The notes under the pieces are model-generated. The model saw only the letters and a list, made by a program, of their open reading frames with translations. It searched no databases and was not told the origin of the DNA. From NCBI GenBank assembly GCA_022824305.1, contig JAJEAD010000070.1, positions 1 to 47,945 on the forward strand: a stretch of 47,945 nt of DNA, given 5' to 3'. The position numbers and the translations under genes were made by a program. The DNA comes from Gammaproteobacteria bacterium (GTDB lineage Bacteria > Pseudomonadota > Gammaproteobacteria > HK1). This document shows, piece by piece, positions 1-8,390 of this stretch (position 1 is its first letter; every line of letters starts with the position of its first letter).

Positions 1-1
1 C

Positions 2-796
2 GAGGAGTCGGTGGCCGCCGACCTGGGCTGGGAGATCACCGACCGGCGTCCCAAGCGCCAGCTCATCGAGACCATCAAGCTCATGAGCAAGAGCAACCAG
101 GCGTCGCACCAGGTGCGGGCCTGGGTGCTCTTCCGGGTCCACGCCCAGGCCAAGCAGCTCACCAACGCGGTCAAGGTGCAAACGCGCATCGACGGCGAGC
201 TCTACGACGCCGCCTCCAACCAGTTCCTCGACACCTTCGAGATGCCACGCGAGGAGTACCCGGCGCCGAAGGACTGCCTGGAATCCACGCTCTGCATCAG
301 CGAGGTGGTGGGCGACCGGGCACGCGAGATTGCGGGGGGCCTGGGCGAAGTGCTGGCCCGCAAGCTGGCGCGCTACTCGCCGCCCCGGGCGAGCGAGGGC
401 AGCGGCGGCTCCGCGGTCACCGGAGGCACGGGAGGCAGCGGCACGTCAACGCACACCGGCGCCGGCCACGGCCTGATGACGCCCTACACGCTGACGCTTC
501 GCTATTTCGAGGACCGCGAGGCGCTGACCATCATCGGGGTGATGGCCGAGGAGTTCCCCGGCTACGAGGCGCACGACTTCGTCAACAAGTCGCCTACCGT
601 GCGGCGCTACAACTACCTGAGCACCGCCAAGTCGGCCAAGCTCGAGGAGTGGCTCTACATTCTGCTCACCGACATGGGCTTCGATGCGACGAGCGATTTC
701 GTGGTGCTCATCCAGGGCACCGAGATCACGGTGGACAAGCTCATCCCGACGCCGGATCGACCGGAGTCGCCCGACGAGGTCCAACGCTTCAAGTAG
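2..796 (+). CDS. Hypothetical protein, 5' end outside the window
   Basis: The reading frame is open from the first bases and ends at a TAG at 794-796, so the true start lies upstream. About 264 residues are visible. The first part has alternating hydrophobic/charged strands and a segment (QTRIDGELYDAASNQFLDTF) like those of periplasmic proteins that handle a second messenger or assembly substrate. A Gly/Ser/Thr-rich linker follows at about residues 128-155, then a compact C-terminal alpha/beta domain ending in VLIQGTEITVDKL. I do not recognise a named family; the FlgT or CsgG-accessory type is only a guess. It lies on the same strand as, and just upstream of, the caspase genes, so it may belong to that secreted locus. 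It is separated from them by about 150 bp containing a strong hairpin. Confidence 0.6.
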   Translation, partial: EESVAADLGWEITDRRPKRQLIETIKLMSKSNQASHQVRAWVLFRVHAQAKQLTNAVKVQTRIDGELYDAASNQFLDTFEMPREEYPAPKDCLESTLCISEVVGDRAREIAGGLGEVLARKLARYSPPRASEGSGGSAVTGGTGGSGTSTHTGAGHGLMTPYTLTLRYFEDREALTIIGVMAEEFPGYEAHDFVNKSPTVRRYNYLSTAKSAKLEEWLYILLTDMGFDATSDFVVLIQGTEITVDKLIPTPDRPESPDEVQRFK

Positions 797-830
797 ACAC
801 CCCTGTCACCCGCGCCGTGAACGCCCATTT

Positions 831-870
831 GGCGGCCGGGACGGACTCTTCGGAGACCGTCCCGGCTGCC
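831..870 (+). terminator. Strong UUCG-capped hairpin between two genes
   Basis: A 14-bp stem (ggcggccgggacgg pairing with ccgtcccggctgcc, one G-U pair) encloses an A/A mismatch and then ctc-TTCG-gag, a short stem capped by a UUCG tetraloop. It starts 34 bp after the stop of the upstream gene and ends 78 bp before the caspase start. There is no T-tract, so intrinsic termination is uncertain. It could instead stabilise mRNA ends or attenuate readthrough. Confidence 0.4.
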
Positions 871-948
871 GCATCGAGAATCGCAGCCGGCGCTGGACTC
901 GGGAAGCGGAGCGAAGCTCGGAAGAACGATTCGAATCAGAGTGCCCTT

Positions 949-3414
949 ATGCAAGCTCGAGCGATGCTGAGCCGCCTGACGCCAATTCTGGTCGTCGGTG
1001 CGGCCCTGTTGTCCGGGCCGTGGATGGCGGGCGGTGCCGGGGAGGCGGAAGCGGCCGGGGTGAGGAACCCCGACGGGGTGGCGCTCATCATCGGCAACGA
1101 AGATTACGAGCACCGCGACGTGCCGGACGTGGCCTATGCGCACCGGGATGCCGAGGCGTTTCGGCGCTACGTGGTGGATGTGCTCGGCTTTGACCCGGAG
1201 AACGTGCTCGACTTGCGCGACGCGACGAGAAGGCAGCTTTTCGATGCGCTGGGCACGCGCCAGGATCCGCGCAGTCTGCTGTGGAGCTATCTGGTTCCCA
1301 AGCGCGGCTCCGATGTGGTGGTCTTCTATTCCGGGCACGGCGTGCCGGGGGTGAACGACGGGCGGGGTTACCTCCTGCCGGTGGACGCCGACCCCAGGGC
1401 GGCGGAGGACGACGGGTACCCGATTGACCTGCTCTACGAGAACATCGGGGGCTTGGCGGATGCACGCTCGGTGCGGGTGTATCTGGACGCGTGCTTCTCC
1501 GGTGGCAGTCATGAGAAAGGGCTGATCGGCAACGCGCGCCCGGTGTTCGTGCGAGCGACGCTACCGGAGGAGTTGGGGGAGAAGGTGACCTCCCTGGCGG
1601 CCGCGAGCGGCGAGCAGGTCGCTTCCTGGGATGATGAGGCGAAGCACGGGCTGTTCACCGACCACCTGCTCGACGCGCTCTATGGCGCGGGGGACGTGGA
1701 CGGGGACGGACGAGTGACGGCTCGGGAGGCAAAGGCGTACCTGGACGAGCACATGACGCGCGCCGCCCGGCGCCAGTTCCGACGCATCCAGGAGGCGAGC
1801 CTGATGGGTGCGGAGCGGGTGGCGCTGGCCTCGGCGTCGGCGGACGGGGTCTTTCCGGTGCGCCCGGTGCTGGACGAGGGGGGCGGGGGAACGGCCAAAG
1901 TCGAGGGTGACGATGCCATGGCGGCGCTGCGCGCGGTACAGAGTCGCGACCTGGAAGGACTCCGAGCGGCCCTCGCGGGCGGCGCGGACGTGAACGCTCG
2001 AGACAGGGAGGGGCTGACGGCGCTGATCGCGGCGGCGAACGAGGGTTACGTGCTCATGGTGCCCGCACTGCTCGAAGCGGGGGCGAATCCCGACCTGCAG
2101 GCGGTGGATGGTGCGACCGCGCTCCTGCTCGCGTCGCAGCAGGGGTACGTGAAGATAGTGAAGCAGCTCCTGGAGGCGGGGGCGGATGTCTCGATCACGA
2201 ATCCAAGAGGCAACACGGCGTGGGAAGAGGCGCAGGCGCGGGGGCACGTGAAGGTGGTCGCGGCGTTCGAGGCGGTCCGCCAGGAGGCGGAGGAGAGGAA
2301 GGAAGCCGAGGCGAAAGCGGCGGAACTGGCGCGCCAGCAGGCGGAGGCGGAGCGCCTCGAGCGCGAGCGTGAGGAGGCGGAGCGCAGGAGGGAGGCCGCG
2401 CGGGCGGAGGAGAAGGCGCTGGGGCTGTCACAGGCCCAGCGAGTCCAGGTCCAGGTGGGACTGGGCGAGCTCGGGCACGACGTGGGCACGCCCGACGGGG
2501 TGTTCGGCTCCAGGACGCGGGCGGGCATTGGGGCGTACCAGAAGGGAAAGGGGCTATCGGAAACGGGCCATCTGACGAGAGAACAGGCGGAAGCGCTGGC
2601 GGCGCTGGGAGAGGAAGCACAGCGCCGGGCGGAGGCGGAGGCGAAAGGACCGAAGGTAGGGGAGGTGATTCGGGATTGTGCGGAGTGTCCTGAGCTGGTG
2701 GTGGTGCCGTCGGGTACTTACCGGATGGGCTCGCCTTCGCACGAGAATCGTCGAGATGGAGATGAAGGCCCGGTGCACGAGGTGGTGATCGGGAAGCCCT
2801 TTGCGGTGGGGGTGTTCGAGGTGACCTTTTCGGAGTGGGATGCCTGTGTGAGAGGAGGAGGATGCGGGAGGCACAGTCCGAGCGACGGAGGCTGGGGACG
2901 CGGGAATCGCCCGGTCATCAACGTGAGCTGGGAGGACGTGCAGTTGTACGTGTCATGGTTGTCGCGCAGGACGGGCAAGGAGTACCGGCTGCCGAGCGAG
3001 TCGGAGTGGGAGTACGTGGCGCGTGCGGGTACCACGACGCCGTTTCATTTCGGCACCACGCTATCGACTCGCCAAGCCAACTACGACGGAAACTTCACTT
3101 ACGGGTCGGGCCGCAAGGGATCGTATCGGAAGAAGACGGTGCCGGTGGGGAGCTTCGAGCCGAACCGATTCGGGCTGTACGACGTGCACGGCAACGTGTG
3201 GGAGTGGGTGCAGGACTGCTGGAACCGCAGTTACGATTACGCGCCGCGAGACGGGCGCGCCCGGGAGCGGGGGAATTGCTCCGAGCGGGTATTGCGGGGC
3301 GGTTCCTGGAACGACTCTCCGGGGAACCTCCGCTCCGCGAACCGCGAGAGGTACTCCACCGGCTACCGGATCAACCTCAACGGATTCCGTGTTGCCCGGA
3401 CGCTCACCCCTTGA
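949..3414 (+). CDS. Secreted caspase-like (peptidase C14) protein with ankyrin, peptidoglycan-binding and FGE/C-type lectin domains, copy 1
   Basis: An 821-aa modular protein. Residues 1-36 look like a Sec signal peptide. Residues 43-300 are a caspase/metacaspase p20-like domain with catalytic His130 (FYSGHG) and Cys182 (YLDACFSG). Residues 320-440 carry three ankyrin repeats (GGADVNARD, AGANPDLQ, AGADVSITN). Residues 443-495 are a Glu/Arg-rich coiled coil. Residues 495-555 match a PG_binding_1 domain (DGVFGSRTRAGI). Residues 575-820 form an FGE-sulfatase/SUMF1-type C-type lectin fold ending GFRVARTLTP. The catalytic cysteines of true formylglycine-generating enzymes are absent near the end, so this is a binding fold and not an enzyme. 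ATG 964 aligns better with the start of the second copy (5302) and is an alternative. Established: caspase domains fused to sensor modules occur in bacterial conflict and cell-death proteins. The target here is unknown. Confidence 0.85.
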   Translation: MQARAMLSRLTPILVVGAALLSGPWMAGGAGEAEAAGVRNPDGVALIIGNEDYEHRDVPDVAYAHRDAEAFRRYVVDVLGFDPENVLDLRDATRRQLFDALGTRQDPRSLLWSYLVPKRGSDVVVFYSGHGVPGVNDGRGYLLPVDADPRAAEDDGYPIDLLYENIGGLADARSVRVYLDACFSGGSHEKGLIGNARPVFVRATLPEELGEKVTSLAAASGEQVASWDDEAKHGLFTDHLLDALYGAGDVDGDGRVTAREAKAYLDEHMTRAARRQFRRIQEASLMGAERVALASASADGVFPVRPVLDEGGGGTAKVEGDDAMAALRAVQSRDLEGLRAALAGGADVNARDREGLTALIAAANEGYVLMVPALLEAGANPDLQAVDGATALLLASQQGYVKIVKQLLEAGADVSITNPRGNTAWEEAQARGHVKVVAAFEAVRQEAEERKEAEAKAAELARQQAEAERLEREREEAERRREAARAEEKALGLSQAQRVQVQVGLGELGHDVGTPDGVFGSRTRAGIGAYQKGKGLSETGHLTREQAEALAALGEEAQRRAEAEAKGPKVGEVIRDCAECPELVVVPSGTYRMGSPSHENRRDGDEGPVHEVVIGKPFAVGVFEVTFSEWDACVRGGGCGRHSPSDGGWGRGNRPVINVSWEDVQLYVSWLSRRTGKEYRLPSESEWEYVARAGTTTPFHFGTTLSTRQANYDGNFTYGSGRKGSYRKKTVPVGSFEPNRFGLYDVHGNVWEWVQDCWNRSYDYAPRDGRARERGNCSERVLRGGSWNDSPGNLRSANRERYSTGYRINLNGFRVARTLTP
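3304..3381 (+). other. Hypervariable C-terminal segment (DGR variable-region-like), copy 1
   Basis: These 26 codons of the lectin fold were compared with the paralogous segment at 7753-7830. Sixteen codons differ non-synonymously, two synonymously and eight are identical. The invariant core is LRSANR, and conserved flanks (RGG before; GFR and ARTL after) bracket the segment. Variation concentrated at exposed positions of a C-type lectin fold at the extreme C-terminus is the arrangement of DGR variable proteins. No template repeat is visible, so adenine-specific change cannot be tested here. Confidence 0.5.
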
Positions 3415-3439
3415 ATCCTCACCTCTTTGTTTCTTATGG

Positions 3440-3460
3440 GGGTCCAGAGGGCGGAGACCC
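3440..3460 (+). other. Hairpin just downstream of the variable segment, copy 1
   Basis: A GGGTC/GACCC stem with an 11-nt purine-rich loop lies 26 nt after the stop codon. The same element, with a T-A to G-C compensatory change, follows the paralogue (7898-7917). DGR target genes commonly have a hairpin or cruciform just after the variable region, which fits, but termination or mRNA stability is also possible. Confidence 0.5.
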
Positions 3461-3586
3461 TTGGCCGACTTTTCCTGTCGAGGCGCGAGGCCGCCGCCTG
3501 TGCCCGCGGTCCGAGGTTCGAGGCAGCTACTTCGCAGGAGCATTTCACGCTTCCAAGGCGCTTTTCTTGATGCGTTGTCCTGCGTC

Positions 3587-3608
3587 GATTCCCCCTAAGG
3601 CGGGAATC
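3587..3608. repeat. Short REP-like palindrome
   Basis: A GATTCCC / GGGAATC inverted repeat has an 8-nt centre and is followed by CAC. The 12-mer gcgggaatccac recurs at 41920-41931 beside another gene end. This resembles the REP-type intergenic palindromes of many proteobacteria. Only one full and one half copy were noticed. Confidence 0.35.
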
Positions 3609-3640
3609 CACCCGAGCCGGTACAGGGGAGATCCGGCAGC

Positions 3641-5305
3641 ATGAAGAACGTGGCGCAGAATACCATTCCCGGGAGACGGAGGCGTCTCGCCGCCCTCGTG
3701 CCGGCCCTGGCGGCCGGGGTGCTCTTCGGCGCCGCGGTGGCGCAGGAGCAGGATTCGGCCTGCGACGCAGAGTGCCTCGCCCGCGGGCTGATTGAGAGGA
3801 TACCGGCGGGCGAGCGCGTCGCCCTTCTCCCCTTCGGATATCCCGAGACGGGCATTCCCAGGGAGGACGCGGACGAGCTGTACGGGCGTATCGCGCGGGC
3901 GTTGTTTCAGTCCTCGGGCGGGCAGCATGTCTTCGTGGCGAAGAACAGGACGGAGGCGGTCTGGAAGAGCTGGCAGGAGGAGCGCGCGGAGAGCGACTTC
4001 GAGGCGTTCTGGGAGCAGCGTCGCGTCAGCGTCACCGTGCTCTGCGAGGACCGGGGGCTGCGGGGTCGCGGTATCGCGCTCTTCTGCGTGGCCGCCCCCG
4101 TCGGCGAGGCGAGCCGGCTCGAGGGAGACGTGTACGCGCCGCTCGCCGTGCTGCCCGTCGGCCGGCCGTGGTTCGAGTACGAGTACGCGCTGGCCGGCCT
4201 GGGCTCGAGTCTCGCGAGCGCGGCCCCCTCCCCGGAGCGGATCGAGACGGTGTTCATTGTCGACTCGAGCGGCCAGCGTTCCAAGCTCACCGAGCATCTC
4301 GGGAAGAAGCTCCGCGGATTCGTCGAGGAGGCGCTCGAAGCGCGGCGTCGCGTGCTCCGGGGGCAGGCCAACATGGCGGCGGCCATGGGCGATTCCGGCG
4401 GCGAGGCGGCAGCACCGCGCGCCGGCTTCGCCCTGCGCGGCGAGATCGGATGGATGGACGACGACCGCGCGGCGCTGACGGTGTCGCTCTGGGAAGGTGA
4501 CGACGAAGTCGCGGCGGTGGATGGCTTGCTCGAACGGGCATGGCTGCCGAGCCGGCTGGTGGCGGACGCGGGTGCGCGGCGCTACCGGGCATCGGCCCGG
4601 GCCCTGGTCTCGCGGGAGCTCACGGAGGAGAGTGCCCAGCGGGCGGTGAAGAACCTGGCCCGGGCTCGGGTGGTCGCGCAGGCGCTTGGCGTCGCGGCGC
4701 CGCAGATCGCGGAAGTGCGCTCCGAGGTGGACGGGGTGCGCGCGCTGCGCCGGACTCTCGACCACGGCATCCCGGTAGACGAGCGCTTCGAGGGGCCCTG
4801 GCAGGACGCCGGGGGGGACTGGCGGGTCGAGCTCGACGCGCGTGTCGTCAAGGTGGGGACGGCCCTGCGACCCGAGTTCGAAGCCCGGCTCGAAGACGAC
4901 GACCTGCGCGCGAGGCAAGAGGTCCATATCGAGCTCTCGGCGCGTGAAGCGGTCCATGCGGCGGTATTCATCTGGGCCGCGGACAACAACGTGTACCGCC
5001 TCTACCCGAATCGCTCGACGCCGGAGTTGCAGGTCCCGGCGCAGGGGCGGGTAATGTTGCCCCGGCCGGGCGAGAGCCCTCTCATCGCGATGCCGATGCC
5101 CGGCAGCCGGGAGGACCACGAGGCGGTCATCGTCATTGCCTCGACCGAAGCCCTGGAGTTCGCTCCGCTCGCCCCGCCGGCCGTCGACCACCTGTCGGTG
5201 GAGGAGATGGTGGTAGTGTCCGGGGGCGCCTTCTTCGAGGCCCTGGCCGCGCTCGACCTGTCGCATGCGGCCCTGGCCGTCCTGCCCTTTCGGGTGACGC
5301 GATGA
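3641..5305 (+). CDS. Secreted protein with C-terminal DUF4384-like domain
   Basis: A 554-aa protein with an N-terminal signal peptide (basic RRRR, then hydrophobic LAALVPALAAGVLFGAAVAQ). The C-terminal third (about 400-510) has the pattern of DUF4384: an Ala-rich strand, then FIWAADNNVYRLYPN, then a Pro/Arg loop and a hydrophobic VIVIAST strand. Established: DUF4384-type domains often occur fused or adjacent to bacterial caspase-like proteins, but their biochemical role is unknown. The middle is Arg/Glu-rich with no recognised motif. Its TGA overlaps the ATG of the second caspase gene by 4 nt (ATGA), so the two are probably translationally coupled and may act in one extracytoplasmic complex. 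The start ATG precedes the only plausible signal sequence. Confidence 0.75.
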   Translation: MKNVAQNTIPGRRRRLAALVPALAAGVLFGAAVAQEQDSACDAECLARGLIERIPAGERVALLPFGYPETGIPREDADELYGRIARALFQSSGGQHVFVAKNRTEAVWKSWQEERAESDFEAFWEQRRVSVTVLCEDRGLRGRGIALFCVAAPVGEASRLEGDVYAPLAVLPVGRPWFEYEYALAGLGSSLASAAPSPERIETVFIVDSSGQRSKLTEHLGKKLRGFVEEALEARRRVLRGQANMAAAMGDSGGEAAAPRAGFALRGEIGWMDDDRAALTVSLWEGDDEVAAVDGLLERAWLPSRLVADAGARRYRASARALVSRELTEESAQRAVKNLARARVVAQALGVAAPQIAEVRSEVDGVRALRRTLDHGIPVDERFEGPWQDAGGDWRVELDARVVKVGTALRPEFEARLEDDDLRARQEVHIELSAREAVHAAVFIWAADNNVYRLYPNRSTPELQVPAQGRVMLPRPGESPLIAMPMPGSREDHEAVIVIASTEALEFAPLAPPAVDHLSVEEMVVVSGGAFFEALAALDLSHAALAVLPFRVTR

Positions 5306-7863
5306 GCCGCCTGCTCCCGGCCCTGGCCATCGTTGCAGCCCTGGTCGCCGGGCCGTGGGGGCTGGGTGGAGCCGGGGAGGCGGTAGCGGGCGGGGTGAGG
5401 AACCCCGACGGGGTGGCGGTGATCATCGGCAACAAGGGCTACCATCACGTGGGGGAGGTGAGGTACGCACACCGCGATGCGGAGGCGTTCCGGCACTACG
5501 TGCTCGACGTGCTCGGATTCGACGAGGAAAACCTGATTGACCTGCGCGACGCCACGCAGGCCGAGATGGTGGGGGTGTTCGGGACGGCGCAGGACTACGA
5601 AGGGAAGTTGGCGTCCTGGCTCCACTGGGACGGCGTCTCGGACGTGGTGGTGTTTTACTCCGGGCACGGAATGCCGGGACTCGATGAAGACGACCGGGGG
5701 GCCTACCTGCTGCCGGCCGATGCCAACCCGAACAAGCCGGAGCTCAACGGCTACTCGGTCGACGTGCTGACGCGCAACCTGGGCAAGCTCGCGGCGCGCT
5801 CGGTGGCGGTGTACCTGGATGCGTGCTTCTCGGGCACTGGAGGCGACGGGCAGGCGCTGCTCAAGGCCTCGCCGATTGTGCCCGAGGCATCGTTGCCGGA
5901 GGACGTGGGGGCGAACACGACGGTGTTCACGGCCACCAGCGGCAAGCAGCTCGCGTACTGGGACGAAGAGGCGGGACACGGGATGTTCACCCATCACCTG
6001 CTGAACGCGCTTTACGGCGGGGCGGACGCCGACGGGGACGGGCGGGTGACGGTGGCCGAGACGGAACGTCATCTGGCGCGGCATCTGCGCCGGGCGGTGC
6101 GCCGGGCCTATCATCGCGAGCAGACCGCAGAGCTGCGCGACGGGACGGGCACGGGGGCCGCGGTGCTGGCCTCGGCCTCGGTGGGTGGGGCGTTCCCGGT
6201 GCGCCCGGTGCTGGGCGGGGAAGATGGGGGAACGGTCGCGGGCGGCGGCAGCGACGAAGCCGGGACGTCGCCCTCCGATGCCATGGCGGCGCTGCGCGCG
6301 GTGCAGGACGGTGACCTGGAAGCGCTCCGAGTGGCGATCGCGGGCGGTGCGGACGTGAACGCACGAGACAAGGCGGGCTGGACGCCGCTGATGTCGGCGG
6401 CGAACGAGGGCTACGTGCTGATGGTGCCGGTGCTGCTCGAGGTGGGTGCGGACCCCGACCTGCGGGCGGTGGACGGCGCGACCGCGCTCCTGCTCGCCTC
6501 GCAGCAGGGGTACGTAGAGATAGTGAGGCAGCTTCTGCGAGCCGGGGCAGATGTCTCAATCACGAACCCGAGAGGCAACACGGCGCAGGAGGAGGCGCAG
6601 GCGCGGGGGCACCTGAAGGTGGTTGCGGCATTTGAGGCGGTCCGCCAAGAGGAGGAAGAGAGGAAGGAGGCCGAGGCGCGGGGAGCGGAGCAGGCTCGCC
6701 GGCAGGCGGAGGCCGAGCGCCAGGAGCGCGAGCGGGTGGAGGCGGAGCGCAGGAGGGAGGCCGCGCGGGAGGAAGAGCAGGCGCTGAGGCTGACGCGGGC
6801 CGAGCGGGCAAGGGTCCAGGTGGGGCTGTCCGAGCTTGGGCATGATGTGGGACTGGCGGACGGGGTGTTCGGCTCCCGGACACGGGCGGGTATCGAGGCG
6901 TACCAGAGGGGGAAGGGGCTGCCGGAGACGGGACACTTGACGAGAGCGCAGGCTGAAGCGCTAGTGGCGCTGGGCGAGGAGGCGGAGCGCAAAGCGGAGG
7001 CAGAGGCGAAGAGGAGGAAGGTAGGGGAGGTGTTCCGGGACTGTGCGGAATGCCCGCAGATGGTAGTAGTGCCGGCGGGGAGCTACCGGATGGGCTCGCC
7101 GACGCACGAGGAGGGCCGATTTGACAGGGAAGGTCCGGTGCACGAAGTGCGAATACCGGAGCCTTTTGCGGTGGGGGTATACGAGGTGACGCGAGGGCAG
7201 TGGAGTGCATTCGTTGAGGAGACGGGCTATTCCGCGGAGAGTCCGTGCTGGACCGTAGAAGGCGACAAGTGGAAGGAGAAAAGCGAAAGCCGTGAGGACT
7301 GGCGCCATCCGGGTTTCAGTCAAGGTGACGCGCATCCAGTGGTATGTGTGAGCTGGGGAGATGCGCAGAGCTACGTGAAGTGGTTGTCGGTCAAGACGGA
7401 GGAGGAGTATCGATTGCTGAGCGAGTCGGAGTGGGAGTACGTGGCGAGGGCGGGGACGAGTACCTCCAGCTATTGGGGTGATGGTGAGAGGGGGCAGTGC
7501 CGGCATGCGAATGGTGCGGACAGGGCTGCAAAGAGGCGCTACAGCGATTGGAAGGCAGCATCGTGTGATGACGGCAGTGTGTACACAGCTGCGGTGGGCA
7601 GTTACGAGGAGAACGGATACGGATTGCACGATGTGCTGGGCAACGTTGCGGAGTGGACGTCGGACTGCTGGAACGAGAGTTATGCGGGAGCGCCCCGAGA
7701 CGGGAGCGCCTGGGGCCGGGGGGTCTGCTCCTCGCGGGTAGTACGGGGTGGCAATTGGAGCTACAAGTCGCAGAGCCTGCGCTCCGCGAACCGCTGGAAG
7801 TTCCCCATCGGTCTCCGGAACAACAGACTCGGGTTCCGTATTGCCCGGACGCTTACCCTTTGA
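5302..7863 (+). CDS. Secreted caspase-like protein with ankyrin, peptidoglycan-binding and FGE/C-type lectin domains, copy 2
   Basis: An 853-aa paralogue of the protein at 949-3414 with the same domain order: signal peptide (1-30), caspase-like domain with His122 (FYSGHG) and Cys175 (YLDACFSG), ankyrin repeats (about 327-450), charged coiled coil (450-490), PG_binding_1 (about 496-556) and FGE/SUMF1 lectin fold (578-853). The ankyrin and coiled-coil parts are nearly identical to copy 1, while the lectin tail differs sharply. The lectin domain carries a longer insertion (about residues 640-680) than copy 1. It is coupled by a 4-nt overlap to the DUF4384-like gene. The final residues GFRIARTLTL match copy 1. 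Probable role (inference): an envelope-located protease switch triggered by ligand binding to the variable lectin tail. Confidence 0.87.
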   Translation: MSRLLPALAIVAALVAGPWGLGGAGEAVAGGVRNPDGVAVIIGNKGYHHVGEVRYAHRDAEAFRHYVLDVLGFDEENLIDLRDATQAEMVGVFGTAQDYEGKLASWLHWDGVSDVVVFYSGHGMPGLDEDDRGAYLLPADANPNKPELNGYSVDVLTRNLGKLAARSVAVYLDACFSGTGGDGQALLKASPIVPEASLPEDVGANTTVFTATSGKQLAYWDEEAGHGMFTHHLLNALYGGADADGDGRVTVAETERHLARHLRRAVRRAYHREQTAELRDGTGTGAAVLASASVGGAFPVRPVLGGEDGGTVAGGGSDEAGTSPSDAMAALRAVQDGDLEALRVAIAGGADVNARDKAGWTPLMSAANEGYVLMVPVLLEVGADPDLRAVDGATALLLASQQGYVEIVRQLLRAGADVSITNPRGNTAQEEAQARGHLKVVAAFEAVRQEEEERKEAEARGAEQARRQAEAERQERERVEAERRREAAREEEQALRLTRAERARVQVGLSELGHDVGLADGVFGSRTRAGIEAYQRGKGLPETGHLTRAQAEALVALGEEAERKAEAEAKRRKVGEVFRDCAECPQMVVVPAGSYRMGSPTHEEGRFDREGPVHEVRIPEPFAVGVYEVTRGQWSAFVEETGYSAESPCWTVEGDKWKEKSESREDWRHPGFSQGDAHPVVCVSWGDAQSYVKWLSVKTEEEYRLLSESEWEYVARAGTSTSSYWGDGERGQCRHANGADRAAKRRYSDWKAASCDDGSVYTAAVGSYEENGYGLHDVLGNVAEWTSDCWNESYAGAPRDGSAWGRGVCSSRVVRGGNWSYKSQSLRSANRWKFPIGLRNNRLGFRIARTLTL
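7753..7830 (+). other. Hypervariable C-terminal segment (DGR variable-region-like), copy 2
   Basis: This is the counterpart of 3304-3381. The flanks are shared with copy 1, but 16 of 26 codons differ non-synonymously around the invariant LRSANR core. Some third-position differences also occur (for example ctc/aga and tct/aag). The two genes therefore either derive from different templates or have drifted, if DGR mutagenesis is responsible at all. Confidence 0.5.
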
Positions 7864-7897
7864 ATCCTTACTTCTTTACCTTCTTTACCTCTTGTGG

Positions 7898-7917
7898 GGG
7901 GCAGGGGGCGGAGCCCC
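7898..7917 (+). other. Hairpin just downstream of the variable segment, copy 2
   Basis: A GGGGC/GCCCC stem with a 10-nt loop containing GGGGGCGGA, followed by TTGG as in copy 1. It lies 35 nt after the stop. One base pair is changed from T-A to G-C relative to copy 1, so the pairing is conserved. No strong T-tract follows. Confidence 0.5.
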
Positions 7918-8048
7918 TTGGTCGACTTGCTTCGCCTCGGTGACTGGGAACCCATCACTCCAGGTTCTGCCGATTCGAGATGCGACCTGCCGGAGGCGGC
8001 ATGGACTGCGAATTGCACATGGACACCGGGCATCTTCAAGGAGTGAAC

Positions 8049-8318
8049 ATGGACGACAAGCCCCGGCGAACGCGCAGCATCGAGCGATTGGCGGCATCGC
8101 TTCAGGACTGTTTCGATGCCGCGGTCGAGGAAGGCGCGCTACGAACCGAGAAGCGCATGAATGAGCGCATGGACTGACTCGAAGAGCGTATGACTGAGCG
8201 ACCGGACCGTTTCGAGACGCGCGTCGACCGCCGCCTGGACAGGCAGGACGAAACGTTGCGAATGGTATGGAAGCAGGTGAAGGGAGAGGGACCTCTCCCT
8301 GTCGATGTGTACGAGTGA
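8049..8318 (+). pseudogene. Small coiled-coil protein gene interrupted by in-frame TGA
   Basis: A good Shine-Dalgarno (AAGGAG, 5 nt before the ATG) opens a frame encoding MDDKPRRTRSIERLAASLQ and on to KRMNERMD, where TGA stops it at 8175-8177. The same frame then continues for 46 codons with the matching heptad pattern (LEERMTERPDRFETRVDRRL) to a TGA at 8316-8318. The interrupted position would fit Arg (CGA to TGA), so a nonsense mutation is the simplest reading. Either the 42-aa product is functional, or the gene is broken. No family is recognised. Confidence 0.5.
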
Positions 8319-8390
8319 AGGAGGGCCTGAGCGAGGGCGGCGGCGGTCGGGGGCCGGCGGCTCGGAGCGACCCGCGGGAGGGCGGGCTCG

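Noticed and set aside
3545..5266. 573-codon minus-strand open frame opposite the DUF4384-like gene
   Set aside because: It is His/Arg/Pro-rich with no domain, and the plus-strand gene has a signal peptide and coupled start.
8175..8177. TGA in the coiled-coil gene as selenocysteine
   Set aside because: The position is in a charged heptad where Arg is expected, not a redox Cys, and no SECIS-like loop at the right spacing was found.
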